Positions 1-12,689 are shown, counted from the stretch's first letter. The stretch is DNA of 64,000 bases from Sipunculus nudus (GCA_026874595.1 CM049321.1:3580979-3644978), one strand, 5' to 3'. Program-made: numbers and translations. Notes: generated by a model from the sequence alone, not told the origin.

Positions 1-169
1 TGAGAATAAATTAAAATTATTTGTTCACAAAAAACACTGACTTCTTTATTCATTCCCCTAGACATTTTACGCTGCCTAGTGTTACAGAATCTGATTTTTT
101 TGTCTCCATCACAAAATTTATGTTCGTCACGACTATGTGATCTGTTGATATTAGGTTCTGTAACATGAT

Positions 170-670
170 GCATATTGTAATACACAAGCAGAAATGCACC
201 TCAGAAGTCAATTTATTAAAAAATAAAAACATTATTGTGGTCTAAACTTCAGTGATAAACAAGGATGGATTTTTAAATATGTTAGTGGATGCAACTGCCT
301 CCATTTTCATTGCATACTCAACTTAGTATATGTAATAAGTACATCTAACATCTAAAGAATTCCATTAAGGTTTCGGACCACAAAACAGGGGTTTACACAG
401 GCGACAACTAGGCCCGGTGAACCTCACCTGCGGGTCTTGGCTGTATTACACCGAAGAAGTCATAAAAGCGCATCGATTTACGAGCAAATACCATTGTGTG
501 TAGTAGTCTTATATTAAGACTTCTATTTAGCCTCACCTGGTTCGCGATGGACCAAATGTGAAAAATCTTATCGTCCCGGCTGAGATTTGAATAGGGGCGT
601 CAATATGAAGGATGGGGGTATATACCCCCCCCCCCCACACTTTTTTGCAAGGGTGATGGTCCATGTAACC

Positions 671-740
<70 letters not shown>

Positions 741-1270
741 TTTAAATAATATTTAACTTTTTTAACCTCGACCAATCTTCTTATTTCTTAGTTGTATTAT
801 TCACCCTTGTCAAGTCTATAAAGTTTATATAGTCTATAAAGTGTATAAAGTACATAAGATTTAGTCATTGTAGAATTTGTATTCTGAAAATCAGCTATAT
901 ATATTTTATGTTTATTATTTTACATGGAATGTACATTGTAAAGCACTGCTGAACACTCTTTTGGGTTTTATATAATTATCGTTTGAAGGATTTATTAAAC
1001 TGGTCTTTTCTATTATATATTCTATATCACTTTTATCAATAGATGGTTAATGGATTCTCTATTGAGAATGCGATTTGAACAGACTCGATTGCTTTATATT
1101 GCAGATTGCAATTTAAATGTAGTAAATGATTCATGCATTTTCTCTCCTCGAGTTTATGTTTGATCTTTTGCATTCATGTGCTCTTATGATTTTGAGATTT
1201 ATCATATATATTATGCCATTTGTATGAACGTGAGGTATGGATAAATTGTCATAAAGAAATCTAATAGTCA
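170..1270. repeat. Segmental duplication of the intron upstream of module X
   Basis: This aligns with 62,285-63,730 in the same orientation. Shared landmarks are TTGTAATACACAAxCAGAAA, AGGCCCGGTGAACCTCACCT (407 and 62,551), GGTCCATGTAACCATATAT followed by a long (TA)n, and CAATTTAAAT with ATGATTCATGCATTTTCTCT near 1,109 and 63,380. In the right copy exon 1 of module X begins only about 55 bases beyond the homology. In this copy bases 1-170 carry no recognisable counterpart of that exon. Confidence 0.85.
671..739. repeat. (TA)n microsatellite
   Basis: About 69 bases, one ACAT interruption. It is orthologous by duplication to the run at 62,789-62,848, so it predates that duplication. Confidence 0.98.
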
Positions 1271-1984
1271 GGCATACTTGTTTCTTAACCTTCAACTTCC
1301 ACATCCTAGTGACCTAATGACCATTCCCATATCATGTTAATACACATAAACATACATACAATAACACATTGTGTATCATCATGATATATATATATATTAA
1401 TATATATATGTGTGTATATATATGTTATATTTAATCTATGTTGAAATAAAAATAGTTTAAACATCCTACCTTTCTTTCCATGGACCGCAACTGCAAGACA
1501 ATATCAAATTATTAGGTCAATACTGCCGTATAATACTAATGCTAATACATGCTAATGTTTTTAACACATATTTTTTTATATGAGTGCAAATTCTCGATAT
1601 GGAAAAATAACCTGCATATATAAAATACAATTAAACGCCGCTGTTACCGTATAATGTTTCTTAAATATACGCCGAAATTTCAAATATATCAGGAACTTTG
1701 TCAAACAGTCATAAAAATCTGATTTCACAAATGAGCATATGTCCTATATATATTATACAGTCATGTTTGGGTGGGGTTATCGCCTCCATTTTCTCATGTT
1801 TGCTTTAACTGTGTACTATGTACATCTGTTTACCTTCCGGTGAAGGACTACATGACAAGGCTTATACTCGATTATCCTGGATCAACCATTCTTGTTGTAC
1901 CACTCCTTGGGGTGCTAGGTGTGTGTCATTCCCACCGCTGGGTCATAACACCAAATAGCTCTAGAAAGCAGCACTCGTTTTGTG

Positions 1985-2150
1985 AGTGACCCACGATTGT
2001 TAGGCACAGTCTCGCCATTAAGCCTGCGGAGCTCTCACCCTATGTGGGGGAAAACCGCGAAAAATACCCGGCCTCTACTGATATTCGGACTCACGATCTT
2101 TCTCCCGGCTTGAGTATTATTGCCTGCCGCTAAGCCACAGAAGTCGGTCA
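1985..2150 (-). mobile_element. SINE-like fragment
   Basis: On the minus strand from about 2,150: box A-like TGGCTTAGCGGCA, then some 45 bases later box B-like GATCGTGAGTCCGAAT. GGCCGGGTATTTTTCGCGG and TTTTCCCCCACA follow. The order, spacing and the TTTTC(G/C)CGG-type stretch after the tRNA part fit a tRNA-derived SINE. No second copy of this exact family was found in the window. Confidence 0.45.
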
Positions 2151-2439
2151 ATTTACACAATGTTAGTCCCGCATATTTGAATAGAGACAGAGAACTTATG
2201 AGTAATCTGGGTAAGTTTCAAAATGAGTTTAAGGTAGCGTTCCTGTTTCTTTAGTTTTCCTCTACCATGTTAAATTTATAATAAACATGTGTTAAAGTAT
2301 AACTCCCAAAAAATTTTTAGTGTTGTTACTGGTTACTTAAAGTCGTGTACCTTTAAAAATAAAAAAAAATAACGTATAAAATAAATGTAAATATGACATT
2401 AAGGGGGAATTTCATAAATACATGTATTAACAGAAAGAA

Positions 2440-2560
2440 CCTTGTAACAGGTTTAAAATCTCGCTTAACGACCACCTCAGTTTGGAGACCACCTCGACAA
2501 TGCGACCACGTTATCGAGGTCCTATTGGTGGTCTTGATTCGGAGGTTTTATTGCACTTCA
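2440..2560. repeat. GACCACCTC-type palindromic repeat fragment
   Basis: AACGACCACCTCAGTTTGGA, then GACCACCTCGACAATGCGAC and CGAGGTCCTATTGGTGGTC contain complementary GACCACC/GGTGGTC ends about 60-75 bases apart. A weaker relative (AACGACCACATAAAGACCAC) is near 5,437. This may be the end of a DNA transposon; it is not a gene. Confidence 0.35.
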
Positions 2561-3379
2561 TTGAAACTTATTGGAGGGGGGAATTTACTCTATAGATCAC
2601 CTGCTCTCCCTAAGGAACTTCTGGTTTATTTTCACTCCACACTTGTTATGAAAGTACAGGAATCATTTAATAAATTTTCACGTGAGAGCATTTTACCGGC
2701 ACCGATAAAGAGGTTATCATCATAACTGTTTTTAGAACAATTTTTTTAAGGATAGGTTCATGGTCAAATGATGGCCCTGTCTATTGAATGAGCGTGTAGG
2801 TTATTCATACGATAATAGTATGTTATTTTTAAAGGAGCCTGATCACCTTAAAATAGTGAATTAACACGAAAAATAGCGCAGTTTATTTTAAAATAAACCT
2901 GCCAAAATATTACGCTGAAACTGCTGGCTTACCCCTGTACACGAGTGAACCGGGAGCGACCACAGGCGTCAAAATAAGCAAGGCTCGTTGGACTGTGTGT
3001 ATTACTCGGGCCACAACATTTGACAATCAGGAGATGCTCTGACTGACTTTGCCAAAAAAACGTGATACCTTTTACCGCTACATGAAGCATCGGTCCAGAG
3101 ACCCGATACACGGACTCACACTCAGGTGTCTATAAGACATAAGAGAGGATCTCTTAGATCCTGGTTTTATGAACTTCTCTGTTTCAGGCTACTTGACACG
3201 AAGGAAACAGGTGATGATCCAATTTTCAACCAGGCTATGAGTGCCGCACCTGTTGGCCCTGGGGTTTGCTGGATCATACACGGAAGTATAATCGAAAAGC
3301 TGACTCGCTGGTGAGTGAAACGCCAAAATGGAGTACAGTCTTCCAATTAATCACCCCTACCAAAATTCAGCAGTTTTGC

Positions 3380-3885
3380 AGCATATCTAAAGCAGTTTTT
3401 TTAGCAGATAGCCAGAGGAGTGTTTACAGCAGATCTGCAGCAGGTATTCAGCACATTTACAGCATTTGCTGTATATATACATGCTCGAAGACCCATGAAT
3501 GTATATGCTGAAAGTCTGCTCCACACTAACCATGTATGAACCATGTATTGCGCGCCAAATTTTGAGCAGCGGTTTCAGCATAAATTGAGCTGTTCCAATT
3601 ATTTAAATCAGTTCTCCAATGGAGTAGGCGTATTTGTTTATCATAAGCAGGTATTGAGCAGATCTACAGCAGAACCTCCGGAGTATGCTCTCCTGGAGCA
3701 GACATATGTGCTCTGCTGGAGCAGAACTGTGTATTTTGCTGGAGCAGTGCTCTCCTGGAGCAGTGCTCATCTAGAGCGGAACTGTGTGCCCTGCTGGAGC
3801 AGTGCTTCCATTGAGCAGACCTTTGTGCTCCAGTGGAACAGTGCTGTCCGTGAACAGCATATGCTCAACTTTGGTACGGGCATGC
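3380..3885. repeat. Degenerate GAGCAG/GCAGAT minisatellite
   Basis: First AGCAG/GCAGAT-type words (3,385-3,475), then after a gap a run of CTGGAGCAG and its partly palindromic form GAGCAGTGCTC (3,655-3,865) spaced irregularly. The plus-strand reading frame across it (3,543-3,905) only reflects the repeat. Confidence 0.7.
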
Positions 3886-3905
3886 ACAAAGCTCACTCGG
3901 AGTGA

Positions 3906-6900
3906 GGGCCGACCGTTTAAACTCTCAACGCTCCATGGCTGAGAGTCAAACTGATGGCTTTACGTCCTGTGCTGTACCAAAAGTCACAAAAGCCGGTCCG
4001 TATAATGATTCCGTGTTATAACTCTAACTTTCTGAATGTATACCATTAACAAGGATCCCCAAAAAGGATTTCTCATAAAGTGTAAGTGCATGTAGGTGTA
4101 AATATAAACGTTATATGAAACCCTCACGTCATCACTGTGAGATTATTTTTTCTTCAAAAATTAGAAGGATGATTTGCAGTCACTGTTAGGCAGCAAAGCT
4201 CTTGTAAAAAAGTCATTCTTACCAAAATGTACGAACAGAAGCAGAAGAATTTTCCTGGCCCCCATGGTTACACTTGTTCCCGCTGCAATGAAAAAATAAA
4301 ACGTTTCATTCAGAGCGATATCTAGGAAAATATTGAATTACATGACGACCCTGCATCTAGTTATCGGCATTGTAATCGTTTGGATCATAAATTGGGTGTA
4401 AGGATGAATATTATAACCTTCTTACGTCAAAGCACCATCTTATTGGTAAACAAGTTGTTGTGTGAGACATGAAAACCCCGTAATGTTACCATCAAGTCAT
4501 CTGCTTATACCGGTCAGAGGCTCTTAATAAATGAAAAAGTCGTAACAATAGGACCTAATTGTTTGAATAAATCTTTAATGGTTATCCACCTTATCTATAA
4601 TGTTTATAGATTGTTGCCTCGTCCAGGATTGTTTGCATTCACTCTACTGCGTGAGTATGTTTGAATGTGCGTCTGTTCATTACAGAACTCACGCAGGCTG
4701 GAACGGAATCTCAGACCACTTCTGGGAGGGCCAAACAAAGAATCAAATAGGTGTTGGTGTGGATAAGGCACATGATCAGGAACGTCATCAAGGAACACTC
4801 ACAAGTGTACGATAACTTATGCACAATGGAACCTTGGAATATGGACCAAATGCATGAATGCAAACACGGGTTGGGGACATCCCACAATTGGAACCCCTCA
4901 CGCACATGATGGAGGCTTGATTTCCGTAGAATGCCGTTTTAAGTTCCTTGCATATTTTCTTAACCCTCCATAATTGTTTTTTTTTTTTTGCCAAAATATA
5001 TTGACAGAAAAGCCGATGGTAAAGTCCAAAATAAATTATCAAAGTGATAATTGCTTAAGCTTTATTGTCATTACTTGTCATGTTTTTATTTTAAATAAAT
5101 AATTTTTTATTTTCATACGCACATAAAAAGGGCATTTATCGCACTTGAAAGTCATGCAAGTTCTTTATTTTCAATAGTTTTTACAGGGGGCGTTGGTTGG
5201 CTTTTTTAGTCTTCCCCCGAGATGGATCTCTTTCTGTGTATTAATTGTTACGTGCAGATGAAAGTGTAAGGTAACTAGATGTAAACATGAATGATATTTT
5301 CATGATTTTAAAATTACTTTCACACTATAAATATTTTAGTAGATATTCAGTGTCTGGATACTTCACCTAAATATAACTTTCAAAGTCAGATATAGAGTAT
5401 GGGCCCTCTTTAGCGCCATATCGGCCCTCTGACATAACGACCACATAAAGACCACAGCCATACTGGCTGTAAGCCCAATTTTCATTGCCTATTATTTATG
5501 AGTCGGGTTGTCACGGCTAGGGCCTCTATAGCACCCCCTTGGCTACGTGCCTGGTTTTATAATGATCAATAGAAAAACTTAATTATATTCCAAATTTATA
5601 AGATAGACATATAACGTAGTATTTGAAAAATAAATCCATTTGTGACTCAAAGAAGTTTTTATTCGGAAGGAAACTTCAAATTTTCGATAACAAGAAGCAA
5701 GTGTGCAAAGAGACTACTTTCATTATCTTGTTTTTAGAGGTTTGAAGAAGTGAATATTATAAAGCCTCCAGTGAGAAAGAGCTCAATCGGTAGCTTGAGT
5801 CAAGCCAGGGTAACAGGATAATATGGAATAGCAGAGTAAGGAGGCAAATGAAAGACCGCCGAAATTACTCCCGGTTTTACCATTACAGCATAACATATCA
5901 AATAAGTATGGGAACGGAACCATATTACATCTTCTATGACGATATGTGCCCATGTTTCAAAAGGCTTGGTCACATCTCAACTAAGATTTCCTACAGCCGC
6001 TTAAGGTTACAAACTGAGACAAATTGCCATACAAACAGTGCGGTTTTTGTGTAATATTTAAGTTATTCCTAAAAAAGGCAAGTTTTTGATCGTGTTAACA
6101 ATCAACTCGTGTATATATTTTCTGTTGTTGAATTATTTTGACAAAAAGTGTATTTTGATATACATCCTTTCTTTCATGATATCCTTACATGAGAAAGGTA
6201 AACCCAAGGAATTAAGAATACATTTTTCGAGGGAAAATTGGGAATGATATGCAACATTGCCATACATTTTTGTTAATTGCTGGTATACTAGACTTCAATC
6301 GAATATTGGGATTTGCAGTTTACCCTTTTAGTTAATGAGAAAAAATGTGCAGTTGTAATTTTGAATCTGTAAAGGTTTTTCTATTTATATTTTGTCCTAG
6401 TCACAGACTGAAATTACAATGATGATTATAATAATATTTGTACTATATAACTTTCGGACTTTTATCACTGATGACCCTGGTTGTTTGACCTTCAACAGCC
6501 TATAGTTGAGTCGTATACGCATTCTTTTATGATGACCTTGGAAGGCCTCATTTTAAAATTGTGCAGTTCTTACATTTTCTCAAGATATACCCTGCAAAGT
6601 TTTTAAATGAACATGATGAAAAGGAATTTCCATTTACCTTGTAGGTGACACCTTCTCTGCCTCCTTTACTGCAATGGATCAGACACTTAAAGGGGCTTTA
6701 TATATCTTTCTAAGAACGAACGTGGCAATAGGAATGCGTGGCATATTGAACAATTTACACATACAAATTAGAATGGGTGTGTCAGCCGTGTTCAACATCC
6801 ATGCATATGTTTAGTATTGATTATCTTGAACACTCCCACACATATGTAGGCCTTACGGAAGAGCATGGCCAAACTTAATGGCTCGGTCGCCCCTAAATGG

Positions 6901-9070
6901 CTTTGTTGCCTTGATACCATGATACGAGCAAGCTGACGCACCACCTATCAGATTTTATTTCACTTTCTTGCTAAAACTGCAAAGTCACATTCTTCCAGTC
7001 GAATTGAATATGTAAGAGTTTCAACTTTTTTCTGGGCAAGTAGTTTTAAATAAAATTCAGTGTAAAGAATCATTTTATAAGCCACTAATTAAGATAATAA
7101 AGAATAATTTAAAATCCAAGACCTTAAGGTAGGTTCCCCAAATGAAGATATATATATATATATATATAAACTTTGGGGTATATGGACACAAAAAGCCCAT
7201 AACCTTTCATTCACGTTGTGGAATAGTGGACCCATTTTAGCCTGACTTCAGTTATCTGACAACGATTTCAGTGTACCCTCTGGTTAGTCTGAAAGTAATT
7301 TCAGTTATCACGGTTTTCACGAGGGTTTGCTTTTCTCTATCTCAACTAATAGTTAACTAAAACAAAAGAGAATATACTTCATTGTATGATTTATTAATAG
7401 GTTCGCGAGAATGATATTAATAAGATGTGTCCTGAGAAGGACACATGAAATTGCACCAAACATATGAAAGTTATCTGTCATTATAGGTAGATAATGTAAT
7501 AAATTACATATTACTCATTATACCTTGACGTACGGCTAATGTAGGAGTCGCTTACAAACCCTCGCGAACAAAAAAAGCCACACTGTTTGTTTACTTTATG
7601 TGGGCTGCAGAAATTCCGAGGTCATTGCTCGCTAAAGTTTCGGCGCTCTTCATAAACACTCATGATACCGACATCCTGCACAGGAAGTCACATTGTACAC
7701 CAGATAATATACCTTTTGTCATTAGTCTGCGTGTATGGTGTCTGGAATTGCACATTATCAAATTGAACCAATCATAAGCCCAAAATGTTAGTGAATAAAG
7801 TTTGGTCAATTGTGCACGAGGAAGTGTTTCTGTATCATTAGAAAACCGGTCCGCTCTCATTTATGGCCCGAGTAACACCTTATTGCTCATTACTACATCG
7901 CACAAATAATGGTTACTGCTAAATGATGTTCCCTTATTTTCAGCGGAAAGTATCGCTTTCCAATACAACGTCCGGGCCATGACGATCGATTCTAGCTCCA
8001 ATCACGTGTCATTTTAGTATAAGGACAATGATGTTATTGCTGAATAATGTCAGATAAGTTTACTGTCCGTGACCTGAATTTAGTTTTCTAGGCTCTATAA
8101 TGGATATGATCGATCGTTTGATATTACTGGTTCCCTGCGACACATCTGAGTGTTTTATTAACACCATTAGTACATTGAAAAAAGAGTCTCTAACCAACAG
8201 CAGAATGCCCGTACCAGCAGCAGAATGCCCGTACACCAAGAATGGAGGACCGCACCGTAAGGCTCCTTAAGGATGCAAACATTTTCCTTATTCCTGACAG
8301 CTCCTCATGGCTTACAGGTATTCTGTAACTTAACAAAAACCAAACCAATCGTTCCTTATGAATTATATATCTTTTTTTTTTAGAAAATTTGATTACTGCA
8401 GAACCTTAAACACGTTTGTAACATGTGTCTGTAAAGTTTTGTCCATGCCACGGAACTGGGTGAATCCAGAATCTTCCCGGTAAAAATAAGATTCAGTGTA
8501 TGTTATGAAATGATATTCACTCTTTCCGGGATAAATGGGTATTTTAATCTCTCCCGTTATGGGATGACTGAGATTCCATGATAAAGCCGGGAGGGACTGG
8601 CGGAGAAAGCAACTTCTTTTGAAATCTTCATGAAAAATGGAAGAAATAAAGCAAAACAACAAAAAATCCCGGAAAGAACACAATCCATTCTTATTTTTAT
8701 CAGTGCAAAATGTGCGTTTCATGATTTTTGTAAAGAAGAAACTGTTGTTCCTACATTATTTCTTAATTTTGGAAAACAAAGAATTTAGCTAACCCCCCCC
8801 CCCCCCCCCCACAAAAAACTCTTTGACTGAATCGGAGCATAATACTGTTTGTTGGGATAATTATATTATAATTGTTCCCCCTTTATTCTTGAATTGTGAT
8901 AAGAATAATAGCGAGTACAGGTTATTAAGATTGTCTTGCCACAGAAAAATATAAACAAATGCAATCCATTTAAATGACTCAAAAATTGGACTTTAAAATC
9001 TCATTTTTATAATAAGCGGAATGCTAATGTTTATATATATATTTACTAAACGTTAAGCACGCACGAGCAT
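3906..9070. other. No gene recognised (5.2 kb)
   Basis: AT-rich unique-looking DNA. Frames at 4,600-5,042 overlap on both strands with no domain and are taken as chance. A 109-codon minus frame at 8,393-8,722 has no recognisable motif. Short TA at 7,149-7,168, a poly-T at 4,977-4,990 and a C run at 8,793-8,810 are the only simple features besides the 8.2-kb tandem pair. Confidence 0.6.
8195..8234. repeat. Short tandem pair of about 20 bp
   Basis: CAGCAGAATGCCCGTAC is present twice in a row (about 8,199-8,215 and 8,219-8,235) with a four-base spacer. Non-coding. Confidence 0.6.
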
Positions 9071-9073
9071 CGT

Positions 9074-9133
9074 GTTATTACTCAGAGTTTCACGCCGTTG
9101 CCAGTATCGGCACCCGGGCGATCATCAGATAAC
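9074..9133 (-). ncRNA. Hammerhead ribozyme motif, second locus
   Basis: On the minus strand, stem I GTTAT is followed by CTGATGA. A longer stem II follows: CGCC/GGCG closing an internal loop and then TGCC/GGCA around GATACT, again flanked by T on both sides. Then come GAAA, stem III CTC-T-GAG, the TA cleavage pair, and ATAAC, which pairs with stem I. Past an internal bulge, stem I extends with ATCG/CGAT. The spacing from GAAA to stem I is nine bases, as at 33,349-33,396, although the helix sequences differ completely. That covariation is strong evidence for a real structure. The flanks show no RT or endonuclease, so this may be an orphan terminal fragment of a Penelope-like element or a retrozyme-like repeat. 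Confidence 0.7.
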
Positions 9134-9297
9134 TGACGATTGTTTGGGACCCAGCTATGACCGTTACTTTCTTTTTATATGGTTCGCTGGTTTCTGGTGT
9201 CGGAATTTCGAAATTAATTCACTTTGCCTGTTTAAAAGGATTATCGACTTGTCCCTTTTGTGGTGAAGTATGCTGTATTTCTCCTCCATACACAGGT

Positions 9298-9299
<2 letters not shown>

Positions 9300-9380
<81 letters not shown>
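9300..9380. repeat. (TA)n microsatellite
   Basis: About 80 bases with one ACACAT interruption. It forms the left border of the TA-flanked repeat at 9,381-9,490. YIYI-type reading frames here are artefacts. Confidence 0.98.
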
Positions 9381-9486
9381 GGGTCAAGCGAAAGCATAGC
9401 GCCTTTTAGATAGGATAACTTGTTTATTAACCCATCCGGTTTCGATAAGAACAGGATTCTTCGTTAGGTTGAAAGTGAATACAGGT

Positions 9487-9490
<4 letters not shown>
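9381..9490 (-). mobile_element. Short TA-flanked repeat with hammerhead-like core
   Basis: A unit of about 110 bases between (TA)n runs at 9,300-9,380 and 9,491-9,524. On the minus strand the tail TAAACAAGTTATCCTATCT, then AAAAGGCG, matches the plus strand of 13,403-13,521 (TAAACAAGTTAGTCTATCT, then AAAAGGCG). Two copies in opposite orientation, both bounded by TA runs, indicate a dispersed non-autonomous element rather than a tandem repeat. Confidence 0.5.
9427..9470 (-). ncRNA. Decayed hammerhead-like motif
   Basis: On the minus strand, AACC is followed by CTAACGA (core with G-to-A and T-to-C changes). A stem II-like hairpin AAGAA/TTCTT comes next, then CGAAA, CCGGATG, and GGTT, which pairs with the start. 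It is immediately followed by TAATAAACAAGTTATCC, matching the flank of the 13.4-kb unit. The core substitutions should abolish cleavage. It is recognised mainly because its flank is shared with 13,439-13,469. Confidence 0.35.

Positions 9491-9524
<34 letters not shown>
9491..9524. repeat. (TA)n microsatellite
   Basis: Right border of the TA-flanked repeat at 9,381-9,490. Confidence 0.97.
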
Positions 9525-9529
<5 letters not shown>

Positions 9530-9532
<3 letters not shown>

Positions 9533-10520
9533 TATATATGTTAAATATCGGGTGATTACTAAAAATACGTCCCGAAATGAAGAGGTCATTTTTTTCAATA
9601 TAATACTGCTCATAAGTTGTTGGTAGTTTTCCTGAAGACAAAATGTGCATAATTTGATAATGTTTCTAAAATTTGACTGGCCCAGAAGTTCAACTTTCTG
9701 ATTTATGACAAGAATAAATTTTGTTATGAAATTTATAATATCGAGTGCTTAGTTGGTACTGCATTTTGCCTTTGATGGTCAATGTCATCCGGCTACTGTA
9801 GGTCACTGGGCACAGGTGTGATGGCCGTAACGGTAATAGTTTTCATTAAGTTTGTCAATTACAATTTGTCATTAAGTTTTTTGTTGTCAATTTGTTCACT
9901 GATGTTTGACTAATTCAAAAGTAAGGGCAGTTTCCTATGGGACTCAAGTGTACAATAATTGTCTTCTTGATAATACATATTCTCTTCAGTGTAATTTTTG
10001 TGTGTCTCAGTTCTTGCAGTCCTTGCCCCGTCACTCCTAGCTTGTCGATCAACTGGAATTTTTTTTTCAAAAAAGTTTTATAATCCCTTATACAAAACGT
10101 AGATTCCACCTTTTCCCTGAAAATTCCCATGCGATATGTGCCCATCTCAATCCCTTTTCCACAATGCAACACCTTTTTAGCAGAGCTCAAAACCATTCAG
10201 AACTTAGTAAGGTATCGAACTCAACTGTACAGAATAAAATTTTGGTATGTTTTTTAATTAAAGGTATGTACTAACCTATCACACATACCAAGTGTCTGTA
10301 CTCAGATGTACTCAGTACTCAGTACTCAGTACCAAGCCCTGGATATAGCACATTTCACTATGCGATTTTTTTTCTTGTCATAATCAGAATGCTGAACTCC
10401 TGGACAAATGAAAATTTAAAGACATATTCAAATAATAATAATAAACAGCAACTAACAACATCTTACATGCAGTATTGATAAATTATTACCCCTAAATTTC
10501 GGATCTTATTTATGTATTAC

Positions 10521-10555
<35 letters not shown>

Positions 10556-10644
10556 ACTATGGGAGTTTTTGCTTGTATATAAAAAGCTATTGTACGTATA
10601 AGTTCTTGTCTATTAAAACTGGAAACCTCTGAAATAATATATAT

Positions 10645-10691
<47 letters not shown>

Positions 10692-11400
10692 GCCCATATG
10701 CTTAATTTCAATATATGTTGCCAGTTGAAATATCACATTTTCCGTTCTCTATACTATTTCCTGTACGCTGTTTTAGTCTACATTTTAATTTGTTAAACAT
10801 GAAACCGGCCGTTTAAGATCAGCTTTATTGGAGTGTGACGTAGTTATGATAGACATAACGTCCTTGAAACTAACAACATATGACCTAATGTAAACGCCAT
10901 TAGCAAACACATTACCAGTAACAACAGTGAAATGGAGATAAATTCAGTGTTCTGTTAATCTACCTAAATAAAATTCACTTTAATCATTAACTAATTTATA
11001 TTAAATGTCTACAACATTCCTCAAATTTTCCAAGGAGAAGCCATGGTTGTTTATTTTGTAAACAAAGCTGACGTTGTCACAAACAAGACTATTCAAATCA
11101 CATTAACATGTTCAATTGCTTCTTCCAAATATCGTTTAAGTGTCCTAGAGAATCGCATTTTTAAACATTATCCGATTGAACTTGACAACAGAATGGCAAA
11201 TTCAATACCGTCGGCAGGATGCTACGCCTATGCAGAACCGATCTACCTCAGACAATTATGCTTAAATGAAATTATTTCTAGCTGTGTTATATGAAATTGA
11301 CCTGCCATAAGTTAATGCACGGAGTCGGACGTTGACCTTGAAGCATAGGTGAGTGACTCGCATCAGGTTGTTAGAGAGATGAATATTCTGGTCACCATAT
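9530..11400. other. No gene recognised (1.9 kb)
   Basis: Non-coding AT-rich DNA with the two TA runs at 10.5-10.7 kb and a GTACTCAGTACTCAGTACTCAG triplication near 10,305-10,330. The plus frame at 11,043-11,294 shows no family features. Confidence 0.6.
10523..10690. repeat. Two (TA)n runs around 100 bp of unique DNA
   Basis: TA runs at 10,523-10,552 and about 10,649-10,690 enclose about 100 bases (CTCTACTATGGGAG to CCTCTGAAAT). The layout resembles the hammerhead-bearing TA-flanked units, but the enclosed sequence differs and has no hammerhead core. Confidence 0.9.
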
Positions 11401-11404
11401 TTTG

Positions 11405-11500
11405 CAGGACGTAGCCAGGATTGAGCTAAAGAGGGGTGGAACGCCGGAAAAAAAGTTTGAATCCCGGTTATTACCCAATATTTTCCCTGATGAAGTGTGG
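11405..11500 (+). mobile_element. SINE-like repeat, copy 1
   Basis: GACGTAGCCAGGATTGAG, then GAACGCCGG, then GTTTGAATCCCGGTTATTAC and CCTGATGA. The second copy is at 12,690-12,780. GTTTGAATCCC is box B-like and lies about 45 bases after TAGCCAGGATTG, a weak box A. Proposed as a tRNA-like head; the pairing with downstream sequence is complex (see findings). Confidence 0.4.
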
Positions 11501-12689
11501 TCGTAACAAATGGGGACTCGTCCAGAATAGACCCTCAACTTAGGGGCCCGGGGAATAGTGGTCTGAAGTATAGGCTAATTACCGCCAGTTAACCAAAAAG
11601 TTAATCCATGGGATAGATCTGTTATTATTGCTAGCCAGCTATACCCATTTGGCTGGCTGATGTCTCATCTAAACTGGCCTGTGTATATACCCTTTAAAAC
11701 AGAGCTGCTGGGGTGTCAATGACAAGAAGGGTTGATTTAGAAGGGAAAGTATGTGCTGATGATGGGTATTTAGAGAGCAAAGCCAAATCCCTTTTTAACC
11801 TTCTATGTGTGTTCGAAGGGAATGATTGTGCTATTATTCGGATGTTATTCTGGAGGAAAAGTTGCCTTTAATAATGGTGCTTCTTAAATCTCTGAGAGTA
11901 TGGTCGGATTTGTTGATATGTGCGGCCACGGGGAATCCGGGATTGTTTTCGCCGATGTTTTTTTGCTGGGTGCTCATTCTGAGCCTGAATTTGGTGTCAT
12001 TTTCTCCTCAATAATTTCCCATACCATTGGGTCATTTTACAAGTAATAAATTAAATGAAATTTAAGGAATTGCACGAAATAGGACCTGCCGTGAGGGTTA
12101 TGTTGGACCCGGGGATCTGAAATGTGTGTTAGGTGTTTAAATATCGCAAATCTCACACCGGCGTTCACCGCATTTGACACTGAACTGACGGGCTGTTATG
12201 TTTGTGTAGTTTCAAGCGCACAAGCATGGGTTTGAGGTTGAGATGTTTTTTCATGATATAATAAATGTACTGAATCACTTTTCCTGTAATTTACTGGGAA
12301 ATAAATACTTTATTAATGAATATTCTTTCCTTAATTCCAAAATTCCCCCTAACATCACACGAAAATAAATACCATTTCGGACCCCAATGGACCCAATTAT
12401 AACTCACCAGGCCTTGTTATATACAGATAAATCATAACGAATCATTTATATCATTTAATCATTTATACCAAATAAGGTATTTAAATTAAAATTTCCAATA
12501 CTGTTTTTTTTATAAGAAAATACAATATGTATTCTTTATTTTATATTTTGGTAAGATAGCCCCAATATATCTATACCCAGCAAAAGAGAATGAAAAACTG
12601 AACCAAGCAGACCCAGTCGGACCATGGAATAAAAGATATTCCTGTATACAATAATTTCAAAGAAGGAAACACGTATTGAGATATAGTGA

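Noticed and set aside
533-775. Open frames translated as long YIYIYI runs (also near 9,164-9,399, 40,180-40,416, 41,882, 51,877, 62,638)
   Set aside because: Products of (TA)n microsatellites in any frame; no coding evidence.
2393-2725. 110-codon plus-strand frame
   Set aside because: Runs through a palindromic GACCACC repeat; no domain and no splice or promoter context.
8393-8722. 109-codon minus-strand frame
   Set aside because: No recognisable motif, no convincing splice sites and no paralogue in the window; length is possible by chance.
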